A stretch of 64,000 bases of DNA from DAOUET01 sp034430155 (GCA_034430155.1 DAOUET010000057.1:62001-126000); one strand, 5' to 3'; counted from the first letter of the stretch, positions 1-8,190 are shown. Program-made: numbers and translations. Notes: generated by a model not told the origin, from the letters alone.

Positions 1-1056
1 TTCCTTTTCCTGTACATCTCCTCGGGCGCTTTTACCGCGTTTTTCGAGAATTTCTACAAGCTCCAATGATCGAGACAATTGATCTTGGATATCTTGGTGC
101 TGTAATTCAAGATAATGCTGCCGCTCACCCACAATTGCCAGGTCCCGCTCAATATCATGTCGATTGTTTTGAATTTCTTGCAGCTGTCGTTGCCAATCGC
201 TCAGATTCGTTCGAAGGATCTGGATCTCATTTCTGGCGGTTTCCAATTGCGATTCCAAAACTTCCTGTTCCTTTCGTGCGGCTTCCAAGGAAACCTCTTG
301 TTTCCGAATACTCGCTTGCGCCTCAGCCAGCTCTTTTTGGGCGCGATTCCAGTGATACCCGTACCATATCCGTAGCACTTCCCGTAAATCAGCTTTTACT
401 TGTTCATATTCCCGAGCCCGCCGGGCTTGACGTTCAAGGCTTCGTAATCTCGGTTGCAACTCTGAAAGGATATCCTGCACCCTTTCTAAATTACGTTGAG
501 TTGTTTCCAAACGTCGTAAAGATTCTTCACGACGAGATCGATGTAAACCAATTCCCGCAGCTTCTTCAAATAACCGCCTGCGTTCTTCAGCTTTGAGCGA
601 TAGCGCTGCATCAACCAAACCTTGACCGATGATTGTATAAGTCCGCTCAGCGAGTCCAGATTGGGCGAGTAGTTCGGATACATCCCGCAAGCGGACTCGC
701 TGACCGTTCAACAAATACTCGTTCTGACCATCTCGGTAAGCTCTGCGGGTAATGGCTACTTCTGAAAAATCTATCGGCAACCAGCTATCACTGTTATCAA
801 ATGTTACAGTAGCTGAAGCCATTCCCGCTCGAGATCGTTGCTCGGATCCGGAGAAGATCATGTCTTCAGTCTTTTTACCACGCAACAAACTATAAGATTG
901 TTCACCTAAAACCCAACGTAGCGCATCTGCGATGTTGGATTTGCCTGAACCATTCGGGCCAACGATCGCGGTTACAGTTCTGGAGAACTCAAAAACTGTG
1001 CTGTTGGCAAAGGTTTTGTATCCTTTAAGTTCTAAAGATTTAAGAAGCGAAGGCAT
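1..1056 (-). CDS. smc: Chromosome segregation protein SMC, N-terminal part (runs off the window)
   Basis: This gene encodes the ATPase of the SMC condensin complex, which organises and separates daughter chromosomes in the cytoplasm. I translated 352 codons from an ATG at 1056 and the frame stays open to base 1, so the C-terminal part lies outside the window. The N-terminal ATPase lobe carries a Walker A motif GPNGSGKS at residues 33-40, followed by the Q-loop region around GEQSY. The RLFEEAAGI segment around residue 170 is characteristic of SMC rather than of RecN or Rad50. After residue 180 the sequence becomes an Arg/Glu/Gln-rich coiled coil, as expected. It follows rnc by 81 bases in the same direction, the usual fabF-rnc-smc order. 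No strong ribosome binding site is visible before the ATG. Confidence 0.95.
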   Translation of the reverse strand, partial: MPSLLKSLELKGYKTFANSTVFEFSRTVTAIVGPNGSGKSNIADALRWVLGEQSYSLLRGKKTEDMIFSGSEQRSRAGMASATVTFDNSDSWLPIDFSEVAITRRAYRDGQNEYLLNGQRVRLRDVSELLAQSGLAERTYTIIGQGLVDAALSLKAEERRRLFEEAAGIGLHRSRREESLRRLETTQRNLERVQDILSELQPRLRSLERQARRAREYEQVKADLREVLRIWYGYHWNRAQKELAEAQASIRKQEVSLEAARKEQEVLESQLETARNEIQILRTNLSDWQRQLQEIQNNRHDIERDLAIVGERQHYLELQHQDIQDQLSRSLELVEILEKRGKSARGDVQEKE

Positions 1057-1137
1057 AATGAATAAACCCAAGTTGAAAATCAATTTTTGATGAACTGCTG
1101 TATGCGACAGTCCCAGCGCTTTGAATTATCGGCTGTT

Positions 1138-1857
1138 TCACAAATGTACGCCAAGTGCTTCGAGAGCATTGCGGGCGGCCACTTTAGCAGCTGCCTGCTT
1201 ACTGTACCCCATACCAAGACCGAATATTTCTCCGTTTATATGAACCTCAACCTCAAACACTTTGGCATGATCCGGTCCGCTCGCAGCAATGGTCCGGTAG
1301 ATTGGCGTGCCCTGACCCTGAGATTGAGCCCACTCCTGTAACAAGCTTTTTGGATCTTTGTCTTTATGCCCCGAAAGAATTTGGCGCGCGGCTGGTTCCA
1401 ACAAAGGATCAATAAAACTCCGCACTGCCTCAAACCCCGCATCCAGATACATTGCGCCAATCAAAGCCTCAAACGTTGCACACAATAAAGCCAGACGTTG
1501 ACGCCCACCAGCTTCTACTTCACCTCGCCCCAAGAAAATTGCTTCTCCCAGGTTCAATTTGCTAGCAAATTCGGCCAGCTGCTCTGTACGCACAAGAGCT
1601 GATCTCAGCCGGGTAAGATTTCCTTCGGGCATTTCTGGGAACCGGTTGTAGAGCCAGGCTCCTACCAAGAAATCCAAGACCGCATCTCCCAGAAATTCCA
1701 GGCGTTCATTATCCTCCAGAGCTTCGGGGTGTTCGTTGACATACGAACGGTGTGTGAGTGCTCTGGTTAATAATAAAATGTCAGAAAATGGCAGTTGTAG
1801 ACGCTGCGCCAATTTCCTGGGAGATTCAACTCCCGGCTCTCCCTGAGCGTTTTTCAT
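1138..1857 (-). CDS. rnc: Ribonuclease III
   Basis: This enzyme cuts double-stranded RNA and processes rRNA precursors and some mRNAs. The catalytic domain contains the signature NERLEFLGDAVLD, with the metal-binding Glu and Asp residues, and a second acidic site in the segment CATFEALIGAMYLDAG. A C-terminal double-stranded-RNA-binding domain starts near DPKSLLQEWAQ and ends with the Ala-rich helix AAAKVAARNALEAL. I place the start at the ATG at 1857, giving 239 residues, because GGGGAGA lies at a good distance before it. The frame is open further up to a TTG at 1938, but that extension has no ribosome binding site and would be unusually long for the family. It sits between fabF and smc on the same strand. 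Confidence 0.95.
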   Translation of the reverse strand: MKNAQGEPGVESPRKLAQRLQLPFSDILLLTRALTHRSYVNEHPEALEDNERLEFLGDAVLDFLVGAWLYNRFPEMPEGNLTRLRSALVRTEQLAEFASKLNLGEAIFLGRGEVEAGGRQRLALLCATFEALIGAMYLDAGFEAVRSFIDPLLEPAARQILSGHKDKDPKSLLQEWAQSQGQGTPIYRTIAASGPDHAKVFEVEVHINGEIFGLGMGYSKQAAAKVAARNALEALGVHL

Positions 1858-2001
1858 GCTAATTTTCTCCCCGGAACTCAGGGAACGCCAGCCACCCCAC
1901 CATTGGCCGGGTAGCTTGCGATCCATCAGTTCCACCAAGAATCTTGAAATAGATGATGCTATCTTACATATATAGACTTGATTTTACTTTAAAATTCCCT
2001 T

Positions 2002-3240
2002 TTATTGGTATTCTCTGATAGCCAATACCGCGTTGTGTCCTCCAAAACCAAATGCATTGCTCAAGGTTACTCGAACCGGTCTTTCCCGGGCAAGGTTTGG
2101 TACATAATCCAAGTCGCATTCTGGGTCTGGCGTTTGATAGTTTATAGTTGGGGGGATGATATTCTCTCGAATAGTCTGAACGCAAAGAATTGCTTCTAAT
2201 GCGCCGGTCGTACCCATCATATGACCTGTCATGGATTTTGTAGCAGAAACCGGTATATCAAACGCCTGCCTGCCCAGAGCCCTTTTTATGGCCTTAGTCT
2301 CGGACAAGTCGTTCAATCGGGTGGCAGTGCCGTGAGCGTTAATATAATCCACTTGATGAGGAGCGATCCCGGCTGTTTCCATCGCCCCACATATGGCCTG
2401 AGCACCACCGATTCCATCCTCTGAGGGAGCCGTTATGTGGAAGGCATCAGAAGTTGACCCATATCCAGCCAGTTCAGCCAGAATCTCCGCTCCTCGAACC
2501 CTGGCATGCCTCTCACTCTCCAATACCAAAATCGCAGCCCCTTCTCCCATCACCAGACCATCCCGGTTAAGATCGAACGGTTGCGGAGTCGCCGCTCCTT
2601 TGTCATTTCGCCGGGACATTGCTCCCAGGCGATCAAAAGCAGCTACCCCAATATGGGTTATGGTCGCCTCGCTACCGCCTGCCAGGGCTGCATCAATCAT
2701 TCCCGACCTGATCATCAGCCAGGCAGTTCCGATACCATCGGTGCCTGAAGCGCACGCCGATACAATAGAAAAGCATGGCCCTTGAAATCCATAATCAATC
2801 GCGATCATGCTGGCCGCGCCATTGGACATCAACATTGGAATTACGAATGGGCTAATCCTCCTAGCGCCTTTTTCGAGCATGACCAGGAGATTGTCTTGTA
2901 AGGCTTTAATTCCTCCGATGGCAGACGAAACGATCACTCCTACTCTGGTGGCTTTATCCCCATTCATTTCAAGCCCAGCTTGACGGACCGCTTCTTGGGC
3001 AGCAGCGCTCGCAAATTGCTGGTACCTATCCCTTCGCCGTGCCTCCCTGGGGGTTAGATATACTTCTGGATCGAAACTCTTGACCTCACATGCGATTTGC
3101 ACCAGTAAATCCTGTGGATCAAACAAACTGATGGGACCAACACCCGAAATGCCAATTATTGCCTTCGCCCAGGTTTCATTCACGGATAAACCTAAAGGAT
3201 TGACCGTTCCCATCCCAGTGATCACAACCCTTTCATTCAT
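2002..3240 (-). CDS. fabF: 3-oxoacyl-[acyl-carrier-protein] synthase II
   Basis: This is the condensing enzyme that elongates acyl-ACP with malonyl-ACP in type II fatty acid synthesis. The 412-residue protein has the KAS fold with the nucleophilic cysteine at residue 163 in SIVSACASGTDGIG. The two active-site histidines are in INAHGTATRLND and ATKSMTGHMMGTTGA, and the C-terminal glycine loop is LSNAFGFGGHNAVL. Cys-His-His makes this KAS I/II type rather than FabH. In many bacteria acpP lies just before fabF, but here the gene upstream is a threonine-synthase-like gene, with 66 bases between them. It is probably co-transcribed with rnc and smc. Confidence 0.96.
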   Translation of the reverse strand: MNERVVITGMGTVNPLGLSVNETWAKAIIGISGVGPISLFDPQDLLVQIACEVKSFDPEVYLTPREARRRDRYQQFASAAAQEAVRQAGLEMNGDKATRVGVIVSSAIGGIKALQDNLLVMLEKGARRISPFVIPMLMSNGAASMIAIDYGFQGPCFSIVSACASGTDGIGTAWLMIRSGMIDAALAGGSEATITHIGVAAFDRLGAMSRRNDKGAATPQPFDLNRDGLVMGEGAAILVLESERHARVRGAEILAELAGYGSTSDAFHITAPSEDGIGGAQAICGAMETAGIAPHQVDYINAHGTATRLNDLSETKAIKRALGRQAFDIPVSATKSMTGHMMGTTGALEAILCVQTIRENIIPPTINYQTPDPECDLDYVPNLARERPVRVTLSNAFGFGGHNAVLAIREYQ

Positions 3241-3306
3241 TCGTAACCTCTCTGCAAGATAACATATCGAGTCAAATGGTTGGTTGTTAGAATCCTTCCT
3301 TAAATA

Positions 3307-4401
3307 TCAACGCCTGCTTTTAAACCCAGACCCGGTTAAAATTACCACTACCGGATCTGGCATACTGCCCAAGATTTGTTCGAGCGCTTGCCACACGACG
3401 GCTGAAGTGGGTTCAACGTAGAACCCCAAACGCGCCAGTTGATCGCGACCAGGTAAGATCTGCTCTTCATCCACCGAGATGAAATTGCCGCCAATCTCTT
3501 CGACCAAGTGAAAAAGAGCATCCCCATGAATGGGATTTATGATCCGTATGCCTTCTGCCAGGGTTTCCCCTTCCATGACCCAATCCAGACCTGCTGGTCC
3601 AAAATTATACAAAGCCGACAAAGGTGCACACGCTCGAGACTGCACCCCCACAAGCTTAGGCACTGAATCAATTAAACCAGCTCTTTTCAGCGAGACAAAT
3701 CCCCTACCAATCCCTAACAATAAACTTCCATTACCGACCGGGCAAATGATGGTCCCTGGGGTTTTTTCCATCTGACAGAAAAGTTCGTAAGCAATGGTCG
3801 AGAAACCCAACAGCCCATGAGGCAAATGAGCGTGGCTGGCGTAAATCGACCCTTGATCCGCGGCTTGACGAACCGCCTCTGCCGCATTTGAACGGGAACC
3901 CATAATCCTCACCACTTCAGCTCCATAAATTTCTATTTGATCCCGTTTTGGCCCCGAGGAATAATCAGGTACAAATATCTTCGCCTTCAATCCCGCTCTG
4001 GCAGCGTATGCCGCTAGGGATGCTCCGGCATTACCCGAAGAATCTTCTACGACTGATGTCACCCCCTTGAAAGATAATAAACTAATAAGTAAGGAGCTCC
4101 CACGATCTTTGAATGAGCCAGTGGGGTTTAAATATTCTAATTTAAAAGCAACTTCATGGCTTCGTACTGCCGACCAGATTAAAGGTGTATCTCCCTCACC
4201 CAATGTTATCCTGGGCGCTTCAGGTGGTAACCCAAATGTATGCCGGTAGCGCCAGATGCCATCATCATCATGGTCTACCTGATCCAGATCAAAAATAGGT
4301 AGATCAACATAATCGTAATAACCACCACAATCAGGACAACGATAAGGAATTTCTTGCTCTGGGTATGGGCGCTGACAATTGGTGCACTGTATCTGCATCA
4401 T
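3307..4401 (-). CDS. Threonine synthase-like PLP enzyme with zinc ribbon
   Basis: This is a fold-type II pyridoxal-phosphate enzyme, probably threonine synthase, which converts O-phosphohomoserine to threonine. The N-terminus has a CxxC...CxxC zinc ribbon (Cys 7, 10, 22, 25), a feature of one threonine synthase subgroup. The PLP lysine is in NPTGSFKDRGSS, and the substrate/phosphate loops are DSSGNAGASLAAYAARAG and PVGNGSLLLG. The C-terminus LTGSGFKSRR matches the usual LTGxGxK ending. The length of 364 residues is normal for the short family. It starts 9 bases after the moaD-moaE fusion, which suggests co-transcription. A related cysteate or diaminopropionate-type activity cannot be excluded from sequence alone. 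Confidence 0.8.
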   Translation of the reverse strand: MMQIQCTNCQRPYPEQEIPYRCPDCGGYYDYVDLPIFDLDQVDHDDDGIWRYRHTFGLPPEAPRITLGEGDTPLIWSAVRSHEVAFKLEYLNPTGSFKDRGSSLLISLLSFKGVTSVVEDSSGNAGASLAAYAARAGLKAKIFVPDYSSGPKRDQIEIYGAEVVRIMGSRSNAAEAVRQAADQGSIYASHAHLPHGLLGFSTIAYELFCQMEKTPGTIICPVGNGSLLLGIGRGFVSLKRAGLIDSVPKLVGVQSRACAPLSALYNFGPAGLDWVMEGETLAEGIRIINPIHGDALFHLVEEIGGNFISVDEEQILPGRDQLARLGFYVEPTSAVVWQALEQILGSMPDPVVVILTGSGFKSRR

Positions 4402-4410
4402 TGACGGATA

Positions 4411-5121
4411 TTAGTCTCCACGAGTCGGTATATACTCACCCTCCACCCACGTCTTACCACCAGGTCTTACTTCTTTCTTCCACACCGGTACAATCTCTTT
4501 GAGACGATCGATACCGTACCGGCTAGCCTCGAAGATTCCTGTATCACGGTGGGCTGCGCTACATGCGATCAACACAGTCGGTCTTCCGGGATTCAATTTG
4601 CCGATGCGCTGGAGGATAGCTATCCCCTCTACTTCAGGCCAGCGGGAACGGATCTCCTCAGCTACTTGGAACATTTTCGCTTCAGCCATGGGCTTATAGG
4701 CTTCATATTCTAAGTAGAGCGTTTCATGAGGATCTCCACGCCGAGTAATCTCCCGAACGATCCCGGTAAATACACAGACTGCACCCGTGCTGGGAAGTAT
4801 AATTTGTGCGACGAGATCGTCCAAATCTAATGGGTCTGCAGTAACTAGCAACAATGTCGGTAGCTTATCAAGATTGCCTCCGCTGACAGGTGGAAAGATT
4901 GCGACCTCCGCTTCAAGAGGGATAAGGTCATCGTTAAAAGCGTACTCCTGATTTACTGAAACTAGAGCAGAGTCAAGGGCATCTCTGAGGCCTGGAAAAC
5001 GCTCCATCAATAGAGATTTTAACTCCACAACCCGTGTGTAATCAGGAATTTCGAGGGCCGTTTTCTTACAACCCGCCTGTTCCTTAAAAGCAGCGAAAAA
5101 CAAAACAGTCACTGTATTCAT
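4411..5121 (-). CDS. Fused MoaD-MoaE, molybdopterin synthase in one chain
   Basis: Molybdopterin synthase adds the dithiolene sulfurs to precursor Z in the synthesis of molybdenum/tungsten cofactor. Residues 1-82 form a MoaD ubiquitin-like domain that ends in the Gly-Gly pair at 81-82 (PPVSGG), which in free MoaD is the C-terminus that carries the thiocarboxylate. Residues from about 90 to 236 form MoaE, recognisable by FTGIVREITRRGD, LEYEAYKPMAEAKM, RIGKLNPGRPTVLIACSAAHR and the catalytic lysine pair in PVWKKEVRPGG. Fused proteins of this kind are known, for example MoaX of Mycobacterium tuberculosis, where the chain is cut after the Gly-Gly. The gene follows moaC by 54 bases. The cofactor would serve the aldehyde:ferredoxin oxidoreductase encoded at 22955-24820. 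Confidence 0.93.
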   Translation of the reverse strand: MNTVTVLFFAAFKEQAGCKKTALEIPDYTRVVELKSLLMERFPGLRDALDSALVSVNQEYAFNDDLIPLEAEVAIFPPVSGGNLDKLPTLLLVTADPLDLDDLVAQIILPSTGAVCVFTGIVREITRRGDPHETLYLEYEAYKPMAEAKMFQVAEEIRSRWPEVEGIAILQRIGKLNPGRPTVLIACSAAHRDTGIFEASRYGIDRLKEIVPVWKKEVRPGGKTWVEGEYIPTRGD

Positions 5122-5175
5122 TCGGTTATTACTATTTCTTTTAACCCTAGTATGTATGCATTTGTTGGAAAATAC

Positions 5176-5655
5176 CTATTTGTTTATGACGTCACCGCTC
5201 AGGCCGCCGTGCTTCTCAACCAAGCGAATGTTTTGAATACGCATCGTCTTTTCTACTGCCTTAGCCATATCATAAATCGTTAGAGCGGCAACGGAAACCG
5301 CGGTTAGTGCTTCCATTTCCACACCTGTTCTTCCAATCGTACGAGCTGTAGCAGTGATGCGAATACCCGGCAGACTCTCGTCCAGATCGAGCTCCACGCT
5401 TACCTGCGTGAGGGGTAAAGGATGGCAAAGAGGGATCAATTCTGCCGTCCGCTTTGCAGCCATTACTCCAGCTACTTGTGCGATCGATAAAACATCTCCC
5501 TTTTTAATCGCTTTGGATTCAATTTGTCTCAGTGTCTCACCGCGCATGAACACCTCGCCTTTTGCTATGGCGATACGCTCGGTTTCCGGTTTATGGCTCA
5601 CATCAACCATGTGAGCTCGTCCAGCTTCATCGACATGTGATAACCTCTCAGCCAT
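5176..5655 (-). CDS. moaC: Cyclic pyranopterin monophosphate synthase
   Basis: MoaC converts the MoaA product (a cyclic GTP derivative) to cyclic pyranopterin monophosphate, the first stable intermediate of molybdenum cofactor. Diagnostic segments are LIPLCHPLPLTQV, the dimer-interface strand TARTIGRTGVEMEALTAV, and the closing VEKHGGLSGD. I choose the ATG at 5655, giving 159 residues, the usual family size. The frame is open up to a TTG at 5682, but the family begins near SHVDEAG. The ATG follows an extended -10 box (TGC TATAAT) by only 6 nt and has no Shine-Dalgarno sequence, so the mRNA is probably leaderless. It heads the minus-strand run that continues into moaDE. Confidence 0.95.
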   Translation of the reverse strand: MAERLSHVDEAGRAHMVDVSHKPETERIAIAKGEVFMRGETLRQIESKAIKKGDVLSIAQVAGVMAAKRTAELIPLCHPLPLTQVSVELDLDESLPGIRITATARTIGRTGVEMEALTAVSVAALTIYDMAKAVEKTMRIQNIRLVEKHGGLSGDVINK

Positions 5656-5661
5656 ACAGGA

Positions 5662-5670
5662 ATTATAGCA
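5662..5670 (-). promoter_or_regulatory. Extended -10 promoter of moaC (leaderless)
   Basis: On the minus strand the sequence TGC TATAAT occupies 5670-5662. The last T of the hexamer is followed by six bases (TCCTGT) and then the moaC ATG. Transcription normally begins 6-8 bases after the hexamer, which places the start site at or beside the A of the ATG. No good -35 hexamer is visible, as is common for TGn-extended promoters. Confidence 0.7.
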
Positions 5671-5790
5671 TTTACGCACCAATTTCCCATAAATTATTGG
5701 AACCAGAACATATGGAAAACCTTATCCTGGCTTCCAATTTAGCCAGAAAGAACAGAGTTCATTACAACGGGTATGAACTGGAAGACTGCA

Positions 5791-5799
5791 TGTTATAAT
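5791..5799 (+). promoter_or_regulatory. Extended -10 promoter of ftsY (leaderless)
   Basis: The sequence TGT TATAAT at 5791-5799 is followed by eight bases (ACCGCCGA) and the ftsY ATG at 5808. There is no purine-rich ribosome binding site. The arrangement is divergent from, and the mirror image of, the moaC promoter about 125 bases away. Confidence 0.68.
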
Positions 5800-5807
5800 A
5801 CCGCCGA

Positions 5808-6719
5808 ATGAATAACATATTTTACAAATGGAAAGATGGCTTGGCTAAGACCAGTAAAGCCACCTTTGGGCAAATTGCGACCTTATTGGGGGCAACTGAA
5901 ATCAGCGATGACACATTCGAAGATTTGGAAGCCCTGCTCATCCAGGCAGATCTGGGACTCGATACTAGCGAAGCCATTTTGGAAGCGTTGTGGGAGCGTG
6001 AACGCACCGAAGGGATCATCAAATCGCGTGAAATGAGGCGCGCTTTACACCAGGAATTACGCGCCCGGCTAGTTACGCCACCACAAATATCATTCCCTCA
6101 CCACCCTACGATTATCTTAATTGTAGGAGTTAATGGGTCAGGCAAGACTACCACGATTGCTAAACTTGGAAAGTACTTTTCGGACCAAGGTAAGAGTGTT
6201 ATTCTTGGTGCCGCCGATACCTTCCGCGCTGCTGCTGTTGACCAATTACAGATTTGGGCGGAAAGGGTGAACCTTCCCATCATCATTGGTCAACCAGGAG
6301 GTGACCCGGGCGCGGTGGCCTATGATACGGTTAAATCCGGTGAAGCCCGAAAAGTAGACCTTGCTATTATCGACACTGCTGGTCGTTTGCACACCCGTTT
6401 TAATCTCATGGAGGAGCTGAAAAAAGTGAGCCGGGTGGTCGCAAAGGCCTTACCAGGTGCGCCGCATCATGTTTGGCTGGTAATGGACGCAACCACCGGA
6501 CAGAACGCCCTGCAACAAGCGCGAGCATTTAAAGAAGCAGTCAATGTCACAGGGATCATCCTGGCCAAATTGGACTCGTCCGCCCGCGGAGGCATGGCCT
6601 TCGCCCTCCAACATGAATTAAACCTTCCCATTCTTTTTGCTGGTTTGGGTGAAGGATTAGATGATTTACAGTCATTCGATCCGGACGCGTTCGTCAAAGG
6701 AATCCTGGGAGAGACATAA
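5808..6719 (+). CDS. ftsY: Signal recognition particle receptor FtsY
   Basis: FtsY is the GTPase that docks ribosome-nascent chain-SRP complexes at the membrane. The 303 residues form only the NG domain: a helical N domain (1-95), the P-loop GVNGSGKTTT at 107-116, the SRP-family insertion with DTFRAAAVDQL, the G3 motif DTAGRLHTRFNLMEEL, and the G4-like LAKLDSSARGG. The long acidic A domain of Enterobacteria is absent, as in many other phyla. The start is fixed by the extended -10 box ending 8 nt before the ATG, which leaves no space for a leader. prfB follows 49 bases downstream in the same direction. Confidence 0.96.
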   Translation: MNNIFYKWKDGLAKTSKATFGQIATLLGATEISDDTFEDLEALLIQADLGLDTSEAILEALWERERTEGIIKSREMRRALHQELRARLVTPPQISFPHHPTIILIVGVNGSGKTTTIAKLGKYFSDQGKSVILGAADTFRAAAVDQLQIWAERVNLPIIIGQPGGDPGAVAYDTVKSGEARKVDLAIIDTAGRLHTRFNLMEELKKVSRVVAKALPGAPHHVWLVMDATTGQNALQQARAFKEAVNVTGIILAKLDSSARGGMAFALQHELNLPILFAGLGEGLDDLQSFDPDAFVKGILGET

Positions 6720-6768
6720 GTTAATATTGAGGTTTCTGTTTATTTTAGATAAAGGAGTCGAACAGGAT

Positions 6769-7849
6769 ATGCAAGATTTAATAGATCGCCTGCAAGAATG
6801 TGAAGAAAAAATTCAGCACTTAATGGTGCGTCTTTGACATTCTAGAAAAAGAAAAACAGCTCGAGGATCTTAAAAAAATAGCCGAAAACCCTGACCTTTG
6901 GCAAGATCCCGATCACGCCCAAGGCGTGATGAAGAAATTGGCTGCGCTAAGGGAGGAGGTGCGGGATTGGCAGTCGCTTTTCCATCGAACACACGATGCG
7001 CTCGAACTTGTTAAACTTGAAGATGAAAGTTTGCGATCAGACCTCGAAAAGGAAACCGACCTCATCGAAAAAGAGATCGACCAACGGGAATTTGATTCAG
7101 TATTCTCAGGTAAATACGACCGCGGGGATGCCCTGCTTGCCATTCATGCCGGCGCAGGCGGTACTGATTCCCAGGACTGGGCAGAAATGCTTGAGCGCAT
7201 GTATTTGCGATGGGCGGAAAAGCACAGTTACGAAACCGAGATTCTTGATGTCAGTGAAGGCGAAGAAGCTGGCATTAAAAGCGTAACTATTGCAGTTAAC
7301 GGACGCTACGCTTATGGATATCTGCACCCTGAAAAAGGCGTACATCGGCTGGTCAGACTCTCCCCCTTCGATGCTGCCCACCGCCGGCATACCTCTTTTG
7401 CCTTGGTCGAAGTTCTACCCCAGGTGGAAGACGATACCACCGTTGAGATCAATCCCAATGAGCTGCGCATCGACACCTATCGATCTGCTGGCGCTGGTGG
7501 GCAAAACGTGCAAAAAAATGATACCGCCGTCCGCATCACCCACCTGCCCACCGGTATGGTAGTTACTTGTCAAAATGAACGTTCTCAAACCCAGAATCGC
7601 GAAAATGCCATGCGAGTTTTACGGGCTCGCCTTTTAGAACTGAAACAGCTGAAACAGGAAGAAAAGCTGGCCGAGTTACGTGGGGAGTACCAGAAAGCCG
7701 AATGGGGAAGCCAAATTCGTTCCTATGTACTTCATCCTTACCAGATGGTCAAGGACCACCGCACGGATCATGAGGTTGGCAATACTCAAGCTGTGTTGGA
7801 CGGTGATATTGATGGCTTCATCGAAGCCTACCTGAGAGATCATAAATAA
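6769..7849 (+). CDS. prfB: Peptide chain release factor 2, with programmed +1 frameshift
   Basis: RF2 ends translation at UGA and UAA. The reading starts at ATG 6769 (after AAGGAG) and runs 22 codons to an in-frame TGA at 6835-6837. Slipping +1 on CTT at 6832-6834 gives GAC at 6836 and an uninterrupted frame to the stop at 7847-7849, for 359 residues in total. The slippage site reads CTT TGA C, the same heptamer core as in Escherichia coli. A weak GGTG element precedes it, weaker than the AGGGGG of E. coli. The protein has the RF2 stop-codon tripeptide SPF (about residues 198-200) and the peptidyl-hydrolysis motif GGQ (about 243-245) in RSAGAGGQNVQ. Annotation from the internal ATG at 6926 would lose the N-terminal domain. 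Confidence 0.95.
6829..6838 (+). promoter_or_regulatory. Programmed +1 frameshift site of prfB
   Basis: The bases CGT CTT TGA C contain the stop codon that RF2 itself recognises. When RF2 is scarce the ribosome pauses and the CTT-reading tRNA slips to TTT, so translation continues at GAC. This is the established autoregulation of prfB. The stimulating Shine-Dalgarno-like element is reduced to GGTG just upstream. Confidence 0.92.
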
Positions 7850-7879
7850 TGGCCTAACCGAACAAAACAAGGACAAACC

Positions 7880-7908
7880 TTGACACTGATTTTACAAGGC
7901 CGTATAAT
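7880..7908 (+). promoter_or_regulatory. Perfect consensus sigma-70 type promoter of rpmF
   Basis: TTGACA at 7880-7885, a 17-bp spacer, and TATAAT at 7903-7908 match the vegetative consensus at all twelve positions with optimal spacing. Transcription should start near 7914-7916. It is the strongest promoter I can see in the window and fits a ribosomal protein gene. Confidence 0.88.
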
Positions 7909-7915
7909 CATGCTC

Positions 7916-7934
7916 GCCTGCCCTAAGGGCAGGC
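7916..7934 (+). promoter_or_regulatory. Hairpin at the extreme 5' end of the rpmF leader
   Basis: GCCTGCCC and GGGCAGGC form a perfect 8-bp stem with a TAA loop, starting at the predicted transcription start. There is no T-run after it, so it is unlikely to be a terminator. A 5'-terminal stem can protect mRNA from RppH/RNase E-type decay or serve as a binding site; either role is an inference. Confidence 0.6.
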
Positions 7935-7973
7935 ATTCGTATGGAATCATTAAGATTTTAGGAGATTCTTCTT

Positions 7974-8159
7974 ATGCCGCCTCTTCCAAAACGTAAGATC
8001 TCCCCCGGTCGCCGTGACCGCCGGAGAGCCCATGACGCTCTAAGAGCCCGCAATCTGGTTCAGTGCTCCAATTGTGGTGAAATGCGACTGCCTCACCGGG
8101 TTTGTCCCAATTGTGGTCACTATCAGGGACGCGAAATCTTCGAAGTAGAAGAAAAATAA
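7974..8159 (+). CDS. rpmF: Ribosomal protein L32 (bL32), zinc-binding form
   Basis: bL32 is a small protein of the large ribosomal subunit. The 61 residues begin MPPLPKRKISPGRRDRRRAHDA, the typical basic N-terminus. They contain a zinc ribbon, CSNCGEMRLPHRVCPNC, so this is the Cys4 (C+) paralogue type. TAGGAGA lies before the ATG. The gene has its own consensus promoter and is followed by a strong hairpin at 8162-8190, so it may be transcribed alone despite preceding fabD. Confidence 0.95.
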   Translation: MPPLPKRKISPGRRDRRRAHDALRARNLVQCSNCGEMRLPHRVCPNCGHYQGREIFEVEEK

Positions 8160-8161
8160 CC

Positions 8162-8190
8162 AATCGGGCCGTTTTAATCACGGCCCGATT
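8162..8190 (+). terminator. Likely terminator after rpmF
   Basis: AATCGGGCCG and CGGCCCGATT form a perfect 10-bp stem with a 9-base loop, beginning 2 bases after the rpmF stop codon. The tract after it (ACGTTCTTTCC) is only moderately T-rich, so termination may be partial, with readthrough into fabD. Confidence 0.6.

Noticed and set aside
66..596. Plus-strand frame of 176 codons near the window start
   Set aside because: It lies antisense to smc, whose minus-strand translation has unmistakable SMC motifs. The plus-strand translation has no family pattern.
2435..2785. Plus-strand frame of 116 codons
   Set aside because: It is antisense to fabF and Pro/Ser/Arg-rich, the usual pattern of a shadow frame.
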